A stretch of 5,138 nt of DNA from an uncultured Eubacteriales bacterium. Lineage in GTDB: Bacteria; Bacillota_A; Clostridia; Christensenellales; Aristaeellaceae. How positions within the stretch are numbered: position 1 is the first letter of the stretch; every line of letters starts with the position of its first letter. Both the position numbers and the translations under genes were made by a program. The notes under the pieces are model-generated. The model saw nothing but the letters and a program-made list of their open reading frames with translations, did no database searches and was not told the DNA's origin. Positions 4,365 to 5,138 of the stretch are shown piece by piece. The DNA lies in NCBI GenBank assembly GCA_902775835.1, contig CACYNZ010000278.1, forward strand, positions 1 to 5,138, in the 5' to 3' direction.

Positions 4365-5138
4365 TTATTCGATCGGGAAGCAAAGCTCCGTCACATATTC
4401 ATCGGGATTCCTCGTTTCGTTGGGACTGACATGATAGATATTGAACATTGGGCCGTTCACCTGATACCCGTTTTCATTGATCCAGGAAGCGACAGCAGCC
4501 GTCGCTTCCCCCATCTGGGCGTAGCTTCCCTTGATCACGCAGCTGGCGACCTTCACTGCCGGAAGCGTTCTGAACTTCACGTGCTCCGTGTCCTCATAGG
4601 TCCCCTTAACGGTCATGGACACCATGATCTCCACATTTTCTTCCCTGTATTCCTTGTCCAGAAACGCCGCAGCGGCCAGACACGGCTCTGCGGGAACCAG
4701 CGGGGTTCTGCACTCGGCCATCATGCCCCAGAGCATGCCTTCATCCTCGTAGCGCGGGACAGTCATCTGCACCGTTGCCGCATACCTTTCGGGAATGGTT
4801 CTTACCGTAACATCATAACTCATATTCTGCTCCTTTCTCAGCCGTTTTCTGGCTGTTTCCAGAAGCATCAGTCTGTACTCCGTTTCCTTTGACAGTCTGG
4901 ACAGTTCTTCCTCCCTGGCCGACAGAAACGCGTCGAGCTGGTCCCGGTCATCGTATATTTCCAGGATCCGGACGATATCTGCCAGGGAAAAACCCATATC
5001 CTTCAGGGCGGTGATCCTCCCCATGACAAGCAGCTGATCCTCCCGATAATACCGATAGCCGGTAAAAGCATCGGTCTCAGCCGGCTTCAGCAGTCCTATG
5101 TCATCGTAATGGCGAAGCATTCTGATGCTTACTCTGGA
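4365..5138 (-). CDS. MerR-family regulator with GyrI-like effector-binding domain (start outside window)
   Basis: The frame enters at the right edge reading SRVSIRMLRHYDDIGLLKP, the MerR helix-turn-helix. The real start must lie roughly ten codons beyond the window, because typical proteins begin with a few residues before SRVS. The internal ATG at 5120 is not the start. The wing follows with GYRYY, then ALKDMGFSLADIVRIL. A dimerisation coiled coil spans DQLDAFLSAREEELSRLSKE to RKRLRKEQ. From SYDVTVRTIPERYAATV to the end is a GyrI-like/BmrR-type effector domain with KGSYAQMGEATAAVASWI, NGPMFNIYHVSP and ELCFPIE. Such proteins bind small, often cationic or hydrophobic ligands and twist an over-long promoter spacer to activate it. 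The TAA is at 4367-4365, 58 bp before the acetyltransferase start, so it probably leads this operon. Confidence 0.9.
   Translation of the reverse strand, partial: SRVSIRMLRHYDDIGLLKPAETDAFTGYRYYREDQLLVMGRITALKDMGFSLADIVRILEIYDDRDQLDAFLSAREEELSRLSKETEYRLMLLETARKRLRKEQNMSYDVTVRTIPERYAATVQMTVPRYEDEGMLWGMMAECRTPLVPAEPCLAAAAFLDKEYREENVEIMVSMTVKGTYEDTEHVKFRTLPAVKVASCVIKGSYAQMGEATAAVASWINENGYQVNGPMFNIYHVSPNETRNPDEYVTELCFPIE

Noticed and set aside
3485..4429. Plus-strand open frame of 314 codons opposite the acetyltransferase
   Set aside because: It overlaps a well-supported GNAT/YoaP gene in full and resembles no family.

Overview
The window looks like a chromosomal stretch from a Gram-positive, probably clostridial (Bacillota) bacterium. 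Base composition is roughly balanced. Ribosome binding sites are strong AGGAGG-type sequences. The gene families (CsoR with its ACCCC/GGGG operator, a MerR regulator with a GyrI-like domain, YoaP-type acetyltransferase, TfoX N-terminal domain protein, IS200-like element, YdcF/DUF218 protein) are all at home in gut or soil Firmicutes. The species cannot be fixed from the sequence alone.

Layout. Positions 1-93 are the 3' end of a plus-strand gene, closed by a compact terminator. Positions 113-334 hold a complete copper/persulfide-type control region (consensus promoter plus two 17-bp CsoR operators) driving only the first 43 residues of a csoR gene. At about 302-310 that gene runs tail-to-tail into a minus-strand secreted esterase, which is itself cut off before its catalytic Asp and His. 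Both genes are broken at the same point, which carries a shared 9-bp sequence. This is either a real rearrangement or an assembly chimera. From that junction to the right edge every gene is on the minus strand.

Upstream of the esterase lies a complete membrane-anchored YdcF-like (DUF218) protein (1098-1913). It is followed by about 430 bases with no convincing gene (1930-2360). A solo IS200-like element (about 2362-3026) follows: one Y1 HUH transposase gene, hairpins at both ends, and an mRNA leader hairpin that hides the ribosome binding site. The transposase reading frame appears to start at AUA rather than AUG.

The right third is a probable operon read leftwards: MerR-family regulator with a GyrI-like effector domain (start outside the window), a YoaP-type GNAT acetyltransferase, then a TfoX-domain gene interrupted by one in-frame TAA. 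It ends at a long inverted repeat, and the IS element sits just beyond it. The arrangement suggests ligand sensing coupled to acetylation of a small molecule, but the substrate is unknown. No CRISPR array, tRNA, rRNA or phage module was seen.
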